Assembly (NCBI GenBank): GCA_910585005.1 | Contig: CAJUCN010000001.1 | Coordinates: 310,001 to 374,000 of the forward strand | Length of the DNA stretch: 64,000 nt | Direction: 5' to 3' | Source of the DNA: an uncultured Lachnospiraceae bacterium | Lineage (GTDB): Bacteria; Bacillota; Clostridia; Lachnospirales; Lachnospiraceae | Shown here: positions 1-9,261 of the stretch, in pieces | Position numbering within the stretch: the first letter of the stretch is position 1 | How the letters are laid out: each line of letters opens with the position of its first letter | Notes under the pieces: generated by a model | Database searches by the model: none | Told to the model about the DNA's origin: nothing | Seen by the model: only the letters and a program-made list of their open reading frames with translations | Program-made: the position numbers and the translations under genes

Positions 1-871
1 TTGAAAACCCATAAAACAAACCAATTGCCGCCAGCAGGCAAAGAAGGAAGTTATAGTGGTACGGTACCGAAAAATAGTACCCCCAGCTATCGCTCTTTAA
101 GGAGAGCTGGAACATTCCCAAATGAATTGCAATACAGCCAATGCTGCTTCCCACATAAACTGCCCATCCTCTCTTTTCCACCACCGGATGGCCGTACAGC
201 CCCAGATAAGCAGCCACCAGATATACACAGATAAACCAGGCAAGATCATACCCATATTTATCAAAGGCAAACACCACCGGACTCATGCTCTTCATTCCGC
301 AAAATAAAATAAGCAGCCCTCCAAGAGTAATTTGTAACTGTCTCTTGGACATGGCCCTGACTGCCCCGTTTAGCACCGGAGTCAAAAGATATAATATAAA
401 ATAAGAAGTGGCAAACCAATAATGCTCTGTCTCGATGGGAAATAAATACCAGATCCATTTATAGATCCCCTGTATGTTCTGCCCCGCTGACCGGGCCCCC
501 GTATCGACAATAAGCCCTGCTGCCCCTACCGCCTTTTCCGGCATAAGCGGAAGACCTTCCGGAAAAATGATCCTAAGCGCCAGCGGAACCAGCAGTGCAT
601 AAAACCAGATCTGGAACAGAAGCGACACAGCTTTGGCAGGCCGGAAACTGGTTTTTACCCCAAAAAAGCCACTGATCAATACATAAGTGTTCACCGCTGC
701 TATACAAAAAAATTCCAGGACGGTGCCAAGGAGCGTGACTCCGTTGAAGGACTCCCTGCTGCCTGCCACCAGAAGGCTTCCTGAATGGGATAAAAAATGC
801 ATCAACAAGATCATCAGCATTGCCACTGCCCGCAGCAATTCATAATTTGCCATACGCTTCTTTTCAGACAT
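1..871 (-). CDS. Membrane acyltransferase (acyltransferase-3 family), cut by window edge
   Basis: The minus strand is open from an ATG at 869-871 to the left edge (290 codons, no stop), so the C-terminus is missing. The N-terminus MSEKKRMANYELLRAVAMLM is typical of acyltransferase-3 proteins (OatA/WecH type), with the conserved arginine after LL and a histidine in LMHFLSH. Many hydrophobic segments follow, as expected for the ten-helix fold. The family transfers acyl groups, usually acetyl, from the cytoplasm to extracellular sugars. The start has a GGGAGAGG ribosome binding site lying inside the end of the ABC transporter gene, and one base separates that gene's stop from this ATG, so the two are co-transcribed. 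O-acylation of the glycan exported by the neighbouring ABC protein is a reasonable inference; the substrate is not visible. Confidence 0.85.
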   Translation of the reverse strand, partial: MSEKKRMANYELLRAVAMLMILLMHFLSHSGSLLVAGSRESFNGVTLLGTVLEFFCIAAVNTYVLISGFFGVKTSFRPAKAVSLLFQIWFYALLVPLALRIIFPEGLPLMPEKAVGAAGLIVDTGARSAGQNIQGIYKWIWYLFPIETEHYWFATSYFILYLLTPVLNGAVRAMSKRQLQITLGGLLILFCGMKSMSPVVFAFDKYGYDLAWFICVYLVAAYLGLYGHPVVEKRGWAVYVGSSIGCIAIHLGMFQLSLKSDSWGYYFSVPYHYNFLLCLLAAIGLFYGFS

Positions 872-872
872 G

Positions 873-2630
873 CTACCTCTCCCTGGATACCTTTCCACGC
901 TCCACCCGGTAGACCATATCACACTTTTCAATGGTCTGAAGCCGGTGGGCAATAATGATCAGCGTCTTCCTGCCATGGAGCCGGTTGATGGAATCCATGA
1001 TAGCCGCCTCCGTATCATTGTCAAGGGCGGATGTTGCCTCGTCAAGCACCAGCACTTCCGGATCTTCAAACAAAGCCCTTGCAATGCCGATCCTCTGGCG
1101 CTGGCCGCCGGAAATGCGGATTCCCCGCTCCCCAATGCCGGTATCAAGCCCTTCCGGAAGCCCCTTTACAAATTCGTCAAGCTGGGCTTCCCTAAGGGCC
1201 CGCCATACTTTATCGTCATCGATCTCATCATCCCCGTAACCAAAGGCCACATTCTTCCTGATTGTGGCATCCACCATAAAAATATTCTGAGGAATATATC
1301 CGATGTTTTTCAGCCAGGAGTGATAATGCTTCCTAACCTCTATGCCATCCGCCAGGATCTGCCCGCCCTGAAGCTGTAAAAGCCCTAACAGGATGTCAAC
1401 CACCGTCGTTTTCCCTGCACCGGAAGTCCCCACGATCCCCACAGACTTTCCGATAGGAATCTCCATATCTGCATGATCAAAAATCAGCGCCTCAGAATTA
1501 GGATACCGGAAGACAATATCCTTTAGTTCGATCTTTTCTTTGATCACAAGCTTCTCAATATGCTCTTTTTGCTGGTAAGCCGAAGGATCATAGTTAATGT
1601 TTTCATCCCGGATCTCATCTTGAAGATGATCGCTGACTCCCATAAAAAATGGCTCAAAGTAGGAAATAGAGGTCAAATGGTTATTGATCCTGTTGGCACA
1701 GGGAATCAGCCGCATAGCCGCCACCGCAAGAGCGCCCACCTGGGGCATAATATCTGCTACCGCCGTACCTCCCAGAAGCTGGAACATCATATACAGGATC
1801 ATACTTGCAATAGCCACCGTTTCAATGAGAAGCCTGGGCGTTGCGTTATAAAGATTATACCTTTGCACCGCATTCACATACCCTGCGCCGCATTTGGCAT
1901 ATTCGTTGATAAAGTAACTTTCCTTATTCGCAACCTTGATCTCCTTAACTCCCATAACGGACTGGTCAATCCATTTATACAGACCGCTGTAAAAATCCTG
2001 GTTTTCTTCTCCCGCCTTTTTCATGATAGGTTTCAATATATATTTGATCACCCCAAGCACCACCACCAACAGTACCGTTACCGTAACGGTCATCCAGATA
2101 TCTGTAGCAAGACTTACCGCCACCAGACACACAAATACGATGGCTTCGCTAAATAATTGGAGCAACGCAAGGATCAGCCCGTACATATTGTTCACATCGG
2201 AAGTAATGCTTCTTTGAATCACAGAGGTGTCGGCATTCAGGTAATATTCATAGGGACGTTGCATGAAATTGATCATCATCCTTCGGGATGTGGCAAACTG
2301 GTTAGTATAAACAAATTTAAGCTGCGCCTTTTGCTGGAAAAATAAAAACACATTTTTTACCACAAATACGCCAATCAGGACTAACATCGTAACCATCATC
2401 AGGCTCCGCGTATCCTCATACCCAATATGGAGCAGATCGCAGACCACCTGGAGATACCGGTTCTTTTCCACTGCATGTTGATCCATAACTACATTCATCA
2501 CCGGAATCACCAAAGAAACTCCGGCGGTTTCCAACACTGCCCCGATCAGCATCAAAACCACCAGCAGCGCCATGACCCTCTTTTGCCGCTTATCCAGCAG
2601 CACCATCAATTTTTTGATTATTTTTTTCAT
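873..2630 (-). CDS. ABC transporter, fused permease and ATPase (lipid/glycan flippase type)
   Basis: About 585 residues: an N-terminal six-helix exporter domain, then an ATPase domain. Walker A GTSGAGKTT is near residue 400, the signature SGGQRQR near 507, Walker B LVLDEATSALD near 525 and the H-loop AHR near 558. The half-transporter layout is that of MsbA/PglK-type exporters that flip lipid-linked sugars or peptides. I chose ATG 2630, which has GGAAG six bases upstream, over a TTG at 2660 that has no such site and lies only about ten bases from the likely transcription start. It sits immediately upstream of the acyltransferase and divergent from pseG, which suggests export of a surface glycan carrying pseudaminic acid. 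That substrate is inferred from context only. Confidence 0.88.
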   Translation of the reverse strand: MKKIIKKLMVLLDKRQKRVMALLVVLMLIGAVLETAGVSLVIPVMNVVMDQHAVEKNRYLQVVCDLLHIGYEDTRSLMMVTMLVLIGVFVVKNVFLFFQQKAQLKFVYTNQFATSRRMMINFMQRPYEYYLNADTSVIQRSITSDVNNMYGLILALLQLFSEAIVFVCLVAVSLATDIWMTVTVTVLLVVVLGVIKYILKPIMKKAGEENQDFYSGLYKWIDQSVMGVKEIKVANKESYFINEYAKCGAGYVNAVQRYNLYNATPRLLIETVAIASMILYMMFQLLGGTAVADIMPQVGALAVAAMRLIPCANRINNHLTSISYFEPFFMGVSDHLQDEIRDENINYDPSAYQQKEHIEKLVIKEKIELKDIVFRYPNSEALIFDHADMEIPIGKSVGIVGTSGAGKTTVVDILLGLLQLQGGQILADGIEVRKHYHSWLKNIGYIPQNIFMVDATIRKNVAFGYGDDEIDDDKVWRALREAQLDEFVKGLPEGLDTGIGERGIRISGGQRQRIGIARALFEDPEVLVLDEATSALDNDTEAAIMDSINRLHGRKTLIIIAHRLQTIEKCDMVYRVERGKVSRER

Positions 2631-2677
2631 AAGCTTCTTCCGAATTTCTTTTTTGTTCAACAGTTAAACGCTGTACT

Positions 2678-2707
2678 ATTTTACCACAGCCAAATACATA
2701 CGGTCAA
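2678..2707 (-). promoter_or_regulatory. Predicted sigma-A promoter of the ABC transporter/acyltransferase pair
   Basis: On the minus strand, TTGACC (2702-2707) is followed after 18 bases by TAAAAT (2678-2683). Transcription would start near 2671, about 40 bases before the chosen ATG at 2630. The match to the -35 box is 5 of 6 and the position fits, but the call rests on sequence alone. Confidence 0.55.
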
Positions 2708-2788
2708 TTTTATCTATCCATCGTCCCCTTGATATGCTATGATAAACGTAAAGCTGCACAGCAATACCTTGGGAAAGAGGATACCTTT

Positions 2789-3820
2789 ATGAGCAGATCC
2801 AAAATCATTTTTATCCGGGCAGACGCCAACAGCCATATCGCTTCCGGTCATATGATGCGCTGCCTTACCATTGCCAGCGCCCTGCGCCGTAAGGGGCACC
2901 AGGCAACCTTTTTGATCTCCGATAAGGACTCCGAAGCGGTCCTTACTTCCCGGGGGGAATCTTCCTTTGTCTGTCTTCACAGCAACTACCAAAACCTGGA
3001 AGAAGAACTTCCTCTTCTCCTTCCACTCTTATATGAAAAAAAACCGGATTGTTTCCTCCTGGATTCTTATTTTGCCTCCCCCTCCTACATGCAGGCTGTC
3101 AAGTCCTGCTGCAAGCTTGTATACCTAGATGACCTGCAGTCATTCGCCTATCCCGCCCATCTTATCATCAATTATGACCTGACGGCAAATGCCGCCATGT
3201 ATGGAAACACTCCTTCCCTTACCGGAGCTTCCTACACACCGCTGCGGGAACAGTTTAAAGGGGTTCCTTATCAAGTCAGGGAACAAGTAAAAAACCTGCT
3301 GATCTCTACCGGAGGATCTGACAATCATCATGCAGCCTCCCAAATTTTTCATGCGGTCATCGGTCACAAAGATTTTGCTCCTTACCTTCACACCTGCCAT
3401 ATCCTGACAGGCAGTATGAATCCCCATAAGGAAACTCTTTATCGGCTTTCCGAGGATTATCCCCAGATTACCGTACATGAAAATATCACGGAAATGGCAG
3501 CCCTGCTTTCTTCCTGTGACCTGGCATTTTCCGCCGGCGGCACTACCCTGTTCGAGCTCTGTTCTATCGGTGTGCCCACTGTCAGCTTTTCCCTTTCCGA
3601 TGAACAGTTTCCTTGCGTCCACGCCTTTGAAGAGGAAGGGTTTATTCCCTACGCCGGCGATGTGCGGGACGGAAAGCTTTTTGTGGAAAACCTGCTTAAG
3701 GAAGGAACCCGGCTGGCCAAAGAGCCTGCATACAGAAGGGAGCTATCTTCACTTATGAGGCGCTTTGTAGACGGAAATGGCGCCGACCGGATCGCTGAAG
3801 CGCTGACCAATGACCTTTGA
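2789..3820 (+). CDS. pseG: PseG-type UDP-2,4-diacetamido-trideoxy-altropyranose hydrolase
   Basis: 343 residues with a GT-B-like (MurG-like) fold. PseG removes UDP from UDP-2,4-diacetamido-2,4,6-trideoxy-beta-L-altropyranose, the fourth step of CMP-pseudaminic acid synthesis. The N-terminal motif IRADANSHIASGHMMRC matches the family GxGHxMRC loop, and its histidine (about residue 21) corresponds to the catalytic histidine. The C-terminal AGGTTLFELCSIGVP is the nucleotide-binding loop of the fold. The start is ATG 2789, which follows GGGAAAGAGG; an in-frame upstream ATG at 2729 lacks a ribosome binding site. It is transcribed away from the ABC transporter, with pseI, pseF and pseC further along the window. 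PseB and PseH homologues are not in the window. Confidence 0.85.
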   Translation: MSRSKIIFIRADANSHIASGHMMRCLTIASALRRKGHQATFLISDKDSEAVLTSRGESSFVCLHSNYQNLEEELPLLLPLLYEKKPDCFLLDSYFASPSYMQAVKSCCKLVYLDDLQSFAYPAHLIINYDLTANAAMYGNTPSLTGASYTPLREQFKGVPYQVREQVKNLLISTGGSDNHHAASQIFHAVIGHKDFAPYLHTCHILTGSMNPHKETLYRLSEDYPQITVHENITEMAALLSSCDLAFSAGGTTLFELCSIGVPTVSFSLSDEQFPCVHAFEEEGFIPYAGDVRDGKLFVENLLKEGTRLAKEPAYRRELSSLMRRFVDGNGADRIAEALTNDL

Positions 3821-3838
3821 TCTTTGGTTCTTTTTTCC

Positions 3839-5287
3839 TTAATTTTCCTCATGCAGAAGACTCATTTTTAGTTCAAACATATCCGGACTCATATCCATGT
3901 AATGAGGATGGGAATTTTCAAACCGCTGCTCTTCTTTCCAGATCTCATGGTCAAGCTGATGCCGCACATAATCCCGGATCTCTTTTAGCCCAGGCAGATC
4001 ATACACCAGTTTCCCCTCCTGAAAGATCTGCTGCTGCAGAGGCTTAAAGGTACAGTCCGTAAAACTTCTGTTTTTCCAATAATTTACAGGATCCACATAA
4101 CGGACCGGATGCTTAGTATCTATGATCTCCCCTTTTATGGTGAGATAATCTGCAATTGCTTTGCCTTCCTTATCATAAACCCGGTAAATTTCCTTGATTC
4201 CCGGATTGGTAATCTTCTCCGCCGTTTCCGAAATCTTGATCTTCGGGACAAATTTCCCTTCCTTCTGGATCGCCACCAGCTTATATACCGCACCAAAAAC
4301 AGGCGTTGTGGAAGAAGTGATCAGCTTCTCTCCCACTCCATAGCTGTCAATTTTGGCTTCCTGCCGGTTTAAGGACGTGATGGTATATTCGTCAAGACTG
4401 TTGGAAGCCACAATCATGCAGTCCTCAAGTCCTGCTTCATCCAACATTTTTCTTGCCTCTTTGGACAAATAGGCAAGATCGCCGGAATCCAGCCGGATCC
4501 CTTTTAATCTTTTTCCAAGAGGCTCTAAAATCTCCTTTGCCGTACGAATAGCGTTTGGCACACCGCTCCTTAACACATCATAAGTGTCCACAAGTAAAAC
4601 AGTGGCATCCGGATAGCTTTGTGCGTATGCTTGAAAAGCCTCAAATTCCTGGTCAAAGGACATCACCCAGCTATGCGCCATCGTACCTGATATGGGAATC
4701 TGGAACATTTTCCCTGCAAGGACAGTTGCCGTCCCCACAGCGCCGCCAATGTAAGCCGCCCTGGCGCCGTAAACTGCTGCGTCCACGTTATGGGCTCTCC
4801 TTGCACCGAAATCAGACACTGGCTTGCCGCCCGCTGCCTGTACGATCCGGTTGGTCTTGGTGGCGATCAGGGACTGGTGGTTTAATTCCAAAAGCACCGT
4901 AGTCTCAATGAGCTGTGCATCAATGAGCGGCGCCACCACCGTCATAATCGGCTCATTGGGATACATCACCGTGCCTTCCGGCATGGCATAAATATCCCCC
5001 CGGAACCGGAAATTTCTCAGATACTCCAAAAACTCTTCCGAAAAAAGTTTTCTTGCGCGCAGGTATTCAATATCTTCCTCTTCAAAATGCAGATTCTGAA
5101 TATATTCCACAATCTGCTCTAATCCTGCAAAAATAGCATAGCCCGCATGATCCGGGTTATTCCTGTAAAACACGTCAAAAGCGGCAAGGGTGTCCCCATA
5201 GCCTCTGTCAAAATAGCCATTTGACATGGTAAGCTCATACATATCCATGACCATCGAAATATTTCTTTCCTGAAATTGGGTACTCAT
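3839..5287 (-). CDS. pncB: Nicotinate phosphoribosyltransferase
   Basis: 482 residues. The enzyme joins nicotinate and PRPP to give nicotinate mononucleotide in the Preiss-Handler route to NAD. The N-terminal MYELTMSNGYF is the standard NAPRTase opening, and ISGTMAHSWVMSFD followed by LLVDTYD and GIRLDSGDL are phosphoribosyl-binding segments conserved in the family. The start ATG 5287 has a strong GGGAGGAGG site. It follows pncA by about 40 bases on the same strand, so nicotinamide deamidation and nicotinate capture are encoded together. It converges with pseG, leaving only about 18 bases between the two stops. Confidence 0.94.
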   Translation of the reverse strand: MSTQFQERNISMVMDMYELTMSNGYFDRGYGDTLAAFDVFYRNNPDHAGYAIFAGLEQIVEYIQNLHFEEEDIEYLRARKLFSEEFLEYLRNFRFRGDIYAMPEGTVMYPNEPIMTVVAPLIDAQLIETTVLLELNHQSLIATKTNRIVQAAGGKPVSDFGARRAHNVDAAVYGARAAYIGGAVGTATVLAGKMFQIPISGTMAHSWVMSFDQEFEAFQAYAQSYPDATVLLVDTYDVLRSGVPNAIRTAKEILEPLGKRLKGIRLDSGDLAYLSKEARKMLDEAGLEDCMIVASNSLDEYTITSLNRQEAKIDSYGVGEKLITSSTTPVFGAVYKLVAIQKEGKFVPKIKISETAEKITNPGIKEIYRVYDKEGKAIADYLTIKGEIIDTKHPVRYVDPVNYWKNRSFTDCTFKPLQQQIFQEGKLVYDLPGLKEIRDYVRHQLDHEIWKEEQRFENSHPHYMDMSPDMFELKMSLLHEEN

Positions 5288-5327
5288 CTTCCTCCTCCCT
5301 GACCATTAGTCCTGGCACAGCCAAGGG

Positions 5328-5873
5328 CTAACGACAGCTTTCCTTGTCATTTGTTACAAGAACCTGGCACATTTTCATTGTTTCCAATGCCTGTCTATGG
5401 CTTTCGGGCGTAACGCCAGCACAGCACCCTGCGTCTACTTTTATGGGTACTTCCGGCATATATGCCTTAAGCAGCAGCGCATTGGAGATCACGCAGATAT
5501 CCGTGCACAACCCGCAAAGTTCAATCTCTTCAATGGCTGTTTTATCATTTTCCTCTTTTAGCTCCGCGGCCAGTTCCACGCTCCCAAAGGTGGGCTTATG
5601 ATACACCTTGGCGCCTTTTTCCTGCACCAGGGTTTCCAGCTCGTCGGAAAACTCCCACCCCTCTTCATGAATGATACAATGTTTTACGGGAAGATTCCTT
5701 CCTTCCTGGGTATTTAAATAGTCAGGCGTATGCGTATCCTTCGTAAAAAGGATTTCCCCCTCATAGTTCCTGACCTTTTCAATGACCTCCGGCAGGATCG
5801 CCTGGGCCTCCTGCGTTCCTAAGCTTCCCATGATAAAGTCCTTTTGCATATCTACTACAATCAAATATTTCAT
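5328..5873 (-). CDS. pncA: Nicotinamidase (isochorismatase-like hydrolase)
   Basis: 181 residues. It deamidates nicotinamide to nicotinate, the substrate of the adjacent pncB product. The Asp-Lys-Cys catalytic triad is visible as D8 in VVDMQKDF, K93 in YHKPTFGS and C127 in GLCTDICVISNA. The metal-binding D46 and H48 lie in TKDTHTPDY. The start ATG 5873 has GGAGG seven bases upstream. Length and motif spacing are normal for the family. The pairing with pncB supports nicotinamidase rather than another isochorismatase-type activity. Confidence 0.92.
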   Translation of the reverse strand: MKYLIVVDMQKDFIMGSLGTQEAQAILPEVIEKVRNYEGEILFTKDTHTPDYLNTQEGRNLPVKHCIIHEEGWEFSDELETLVQEKGAKVYHKPTFGSVELAAELKEENDKTAIEEIELCGLCTDICVISNALLLKAYMPEVPIKVDAGCCAGVTPESHRQALETMKMCQVLVTNDKESCR

Positions 5874-5993
5874 TTGCTACCTCCATTCCATGATTCTTAG
5901 TGTAACACACAAACACCGAAAATTCCACATTGTATATCAACCGTAAATGCGGTAAGATTACACTATAAAAAAAGTAAAAACAGTGGAGGCAAA

Positions 5994-7199
5994 ATGAAAC
6001 AATTACAGACCCCTTATTTTGTGATAGAGGAACCCATATTAGAACAATACTATGACATGTTAACAAATTCTCTTGCACAAAACTGGAAAAATTTTCTGGT
6101 AGGCTACTCCTTTAAGACCAACTCCCTGCCCTGGCTCGTTTCTTATGTAAAGAAAAAAGGGGCTTATGCCGAAGTTGTTTCAAAGGATGAATACGATCTT
6201 GCAAAATTTCTTGGATATACGGACAGCGAAATCATTTATAACGGGCCATATAAAGAAAAGGAATCCTTTTGCAATGTGCTGCTCCAAGGGGGCATCGTAA
6301 ATCTTGATTCCATGCAGGAGATCGGATGGCTGGCTGATCTGGCTGATCAATATAAAGACCGTTCTTTTCCTGTGGGCATCCGCGTCAACTTTGACCTGGA
6401 AAGCATGTGCCCCGGCGAAACTACCATGGGGGAAGAAAGCGGCCGTTTTGGTTTTTGCTATGAAACGGGCAAATTCGCCAAAGCCCTGGGTATCTTGGCA
6501 GATCTCCCCAACGTAACCGTAGCCGGCCTTCATCTGCATTCCAGCAGCAAATCCCGGAGTGTTCAAGTCTTCCGTTCCATCGCCCGGATGGCCTGCCGCC
6601 TTGGAGCCGAATTTAACCTTTCCCTGAATTATATTGATTTAGGCGGCGGATACTGTGGAGGCATGGACGGCAGACCGGAATACCCTGATTATTTTCCGGC
6701 AGTTGCCGAAGAATTGCATAAATACTTTTCCCCCAGGCAGACAATGCTCATTGTAGAACCCGGCATTTCCCTGATCTCCAAATGCACCACCTTTGTGACC
6801 AGCGTGTTTGACACCCGTGACATCAAAGGCACACGCTATGTAATGACGGATGGAAGCCGTTTCAACATTGATCCCACCATGATCAAGTCGTCCCATCTGT
6901 TCCATATTGAATCCGGCCCTGACCATCTTTTGCCCCGTCCCGTCCTTACCAGGCAGGTCATCAGCGGATTTACCTGTATGGAAGTTGACCGTCTTTTTAC
7001 TTATGAGCAGCAACCGGAATTGGCGCCTGGCGACCGGATTATATACGAAAATGTGGGGGGATACACCATGAGCCTGAATCCTCTTTTTATCCAATACTTT
7101 CCGGCTGTGTATGTGCGTAAGGAAAATGTAATGAAGATGGTTCGCCAAAAATGGACTCCTGCCGAATATGTGCAAAAGAGCCAGTGGGACACCCTATAA
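5994..7199 (+). CDS. PLP-dependent decarboxylase of the LysA/ornithine decarboxylase (fold III) family
   Basis: 401 residues with the two domains of fold-type III enzymes. The PLP-binding lysine is K41 in GYSFKTNS. HLHSSS and DLGGGY form the phosphate-binding part of the barrel, EPGISL follows, and the C-terminal domain carries ISGFTCMEVDRL and GGYTMSLNPLF, which match the CExxD and GAY active-site segments of diaminopimelate decarboxylase. GGAGG precedes the ATG. It is followed after four bases by a termination-linked ATP-grasp gene that has its own start at 7224, so the two form an operon. The context is a pseudaminic acid locus rather than lysine synthesis, so the substrate is probably not meso-diaminopimelate. 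Decarboxylase or racemase activity on another amino acid is possible; the true substrate is unknown. Confidence 0.8.
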   Translation: MKQLQTPYFVIEEPILEQYYDMLTNSLAQNWKNFLVGYSFKTNSLPWLVSYVKKKGAYAEVVSKDEYDLAKFLGYTDSEIIYNGPYKEKESFCNVLLQGGIVNLDSMQEIGWLADLADQYKDRSFPVGIRVNFDLESMCPGETTMGEESGRFGFCYETGKFAKALGILADLPNVTVAGLHLHSSSKSRSVQVFRSIARMACRLGAEFNLSLNYIDLGGGYCGGMDGRPEYPDYFPAVAEELHKYFSPRQTMLIVEPGISLISKCTTFVTSVFDTRDIKGTRYVMTDGSRFNIDPTMIKSSHLFHIESGPDHLLPRPVLTRQVISGFTCMEVDRLFTYEQQPELAPGDRIIYENVGGYTMSLNPLFIQYFPAVYVRKENVMKMVRQKWTPAEYVQKSQWDTL

Positions 7200-7223
7200 G
7201 CAATGACTATAATGGAGGATACT

Positions 7224-8201
7224 GTGAAAAATCTTACGAATCTCTTGATATTAAGCTGCGGAACACGGAATCTGCTGATGCGCTATTTCAAAGCGGAAAA
7301 AAACGGCATTGGCCGGGTGGTAGGCGCTGACTGCAGTGTCTATGCGCCTGCTTTATACGAAGCGGATACCCATTATATTGTCCCTCCCATGAGGGAAGCA
7401 AATTACCTGGATACGATTCTTGACATTTGCCGCCGGGAATCCATTGACGCCGTCCTTCCTTTACAGGAAGATGAATTATCCCTTATCGCCTCCCACCGGA
7501 AGCTATTTGCCGATGAAGGCATAACGCCCATTGTATCGGCTCCCGATGGAATTGAGTTGTGCCGTGACAAATATGCCTTTTACCAGCATATGAAAAAGAA
7601 TCATTTTCCCGTAATGACAAGCTGCGACAGTTTTGATTCCTTCCGGCAAATGCTTTTATCCGGGGAAATGAAATTTCCTGTTTTCCTCAAACCCTCACGG
7701 GGCTGTGGCAGTATCGGTATCCACAAGGTAGCGCAGATGGATCTGTTAGAGGTTCTCTGCCGCAATGAAAAAGAACCTTATATTATCCAAAATTTTGCAG
7801 ATGGAGAAGAATTCGGCGCTGATATTTATGTGGATCTGCTGACCCGCAAGCTGATTACCGTATTTATCAAAAAAAAGCTTCGCATGCGCGCCGGTGAAAC
7901 GGAAAAATCTGTCTCTTATTGGGACGAAAGCCTTTACTCCCTGATCCAAAAAACCATCGCTTCCCTGCCTTTGTCCGGCCCTATTGATATGGACATTTTT
8001 AAGATCGATGGCCAATATTATATTTCCGAAATCAACCCACGCTTTGGCGGCGGTTACCCTCACGCTTATCATTGCGGAATTGATTTCCCCCATATGATTG
8101 CCGAAAATATTTCCGGCAGGGCAAATACGCCCCAAATCGGAAACTACGAGGAAGGAATTTGTATGTTAAAATATACGGACTTGTTGATGACTAAAGTGTA
8201 A
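7224..8201 (+). CDS. ATP-grasp ligase (carbamoyl-phosphate synthase-like fold)
   Basis: About 325 residues. A pre-ATP-grasp domain opens with LLILSCGTRNLLMRYF, the glycine-rich ATP loop is PSRGCGSIGIHKV, and the metal-binding strand is MDIFKIDGQYYISEINPR. These are the features of CarB-like ATP-grasp enzymes, which activate a carboxylate with ATP and join it to an amine or another nucleophile. I set the start at GTG 7224 because GGAGG (7214-7218) sits five bases before it; ATGs at 7203 and 7212 lie in or before that site. It is coupled to the PLP decarboxylase gene, so a two-step route that modifies an amino acid and then ligates it to a sugar or glycan is plausible but unproven. Confidence 0.8.
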   Translation: MKNLTNLLILSCGTRNLLMRYFKAEKNGIGRVVGADCSVYAPALYEADTHYIVPPMREANYLDTILDICRRESIDAVLPLQEDELSLIASHRKLFADEGITPIVSAPDGIELCRDKYAFYQHMKKNHFPVMTSCDSFDSFRQMLLSGEMKFPVFLKPSRGCGSIGIHKVAQMDLLEVLCRNEKEPYIIQNFADGEEFGADIYVDLLTRKLITVFIKKKLRMRAGETEKSVSYWDESLYSLIQKTIASLPLSGPIDMDIFKIDGQYYISEINPRFGGGYPHAYHCGIDFPHMIAENISGRANTPQIGNYEEGICMLKYTDLLMTKV

Positions 8202-8211
8202 ATGCAGCCAT

Positions 8212-9261
8212 TTATCCTATATATTCCCATGCAAGGGGCGTACCTGGAGAAATGTCACAGACTGCCCTCTTTCCAAGAACCTCCTCATAGTACATGGTAT
8301 GAAGTCCGGCGTGGGGCCGGATGGAACGCACGTTGTCCGGAGTCAACAGATCTCCCGCCTTAATATCTTTCACCGCAAACAAAGAACGGGAACCCTTGTG
8401 CTCCTGCTCCTGTACCTTTGTCAGCTTGTATTCCGCCCTGCCCAGAGCCTTTTCAATGATACGGATCTCTTCCACCATTTTCTTAAATTCTTCCGGCTCC
8501 ATGGAAAAAGCTCCATCCGGGCCGCCGTCTGAACGTTTTAAAGTCAAATGCTTTTCCACCATTTTTATTCCCAACGCTGCTGCCCCCACCGGGACAACGC
8601 TTCCCATGGAATGATCGGATAATCCCACCAGGCAGTCATATGTCTTTGCCAGCGTAGGAATCATCCGCAGGTTGATTTCCTCGTAAGGCGTAGGGTAAGC
8701 GGAGACACATTTTAAAAGCATCACTTCATCATTTTCTTCCTCCGCACATACCTGAAAGGCACGGGCGATATCTTCCTCATGGGCAACTCCGGTGGCAAAG
8801 ATCATCGGTTTGTGCATTCTTGCCGCCCTGCGTATCAACGGAAGATCATTGATCTCATAAGAGGCAATCTTGTAAGCAGGCATATCGCATTCTTTCATAA
8901 AATCCACAGACGCAAAGTCAAATGGAGAGGAAAAGCACTCTAATCCCAGCTTTCTAGCCTCTTCCTGTAATTTGGGCTGCCAATCCCATGGGGTTGACGC
9001 TTCCTCATATAACTGATACTCGCTCATCCCATCCCAAAGTCCGCCATGAATTTGAAAATACTCCTTATCACAATTTAAAGATAAACTGTCCGCCGTATAG
9101 GTCTGCAATTTAATCGCATCTGCTCCGGCCTCCTTTGCCGCATAGATGATTTCCACCGCCCGCCCATAATCCTTTAAATGGTTTCCGGACATCTCCGCCA
9201 CACAAAAACAAGGATGCTCTCCGCCAACCATTTTATTTCCAATCCGAAACTCCTTCTTCAT
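8212..9261 (-). CDS. pseI: Pseudaminic acid synthase (NeuB/SpsE family)
   Basis: 349 residues. It condenses 2,4-diacetamido-2,4,6-trideoxy-L-altrose with phosphoenolpyruvate to give pseudaminic acid. A TIM-barrel NeuB domain is followed by a C-terminal SAF (antifreeze-like) domain from about residue 290. CVAEMSGNH and DAIKLQTYT resemble PseI more than sialic or legionaminic synthases, which usually read AVKFQ at this place. VGLSDHSMGSVVPVGAAALG is the usual barrel segment. The ATG at 9261 overlaps the end of pseF by 29 bases, so the two are translationally linked. It converges with the ATP-grasp gene, leaving ten bases between stops. Confidence 0.88.
   Translation of the reverse strand: MKKEFRIGNKMVGGEHPCFCVAEMSGNHLKDYGRAVEIIYAAKEAGADAIKLQTYTADSLSLNCDKEYFQIHGGLWDGMSEYQLYEEASTPWDWQPKLQEEARKLGLECFSSPFDFASVDFMKECDMPAYKIASYEINDLPLIRRAARMHKPMIFATGVAHEEDIARAFQVCAEEENDEVMLLKCVSAYPTPYEEINLRMIPTLAKTYDCLVGLSDHSMGSVVPVGAAALGIKMVEKHLTLKRSDGGPDGAFSMEPEEFKKMVEEIRIIEKALGRAEYKLTKVQEQEHKGSRSLFAVKDIKAGDLLTPDNVRSIRPHAGLHTMYYEEVLGKRAVCDISPGTPLAWEYIG

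Noticed and set aside
870..1379. Plus-strand open frame of 169 codons, and others opposite the ABC transporter gene (1560-2156)
   Set aside because: They lie antisense to a well-conserved ABC transporter, lack ribosome binding sites and have no recognisable domain.
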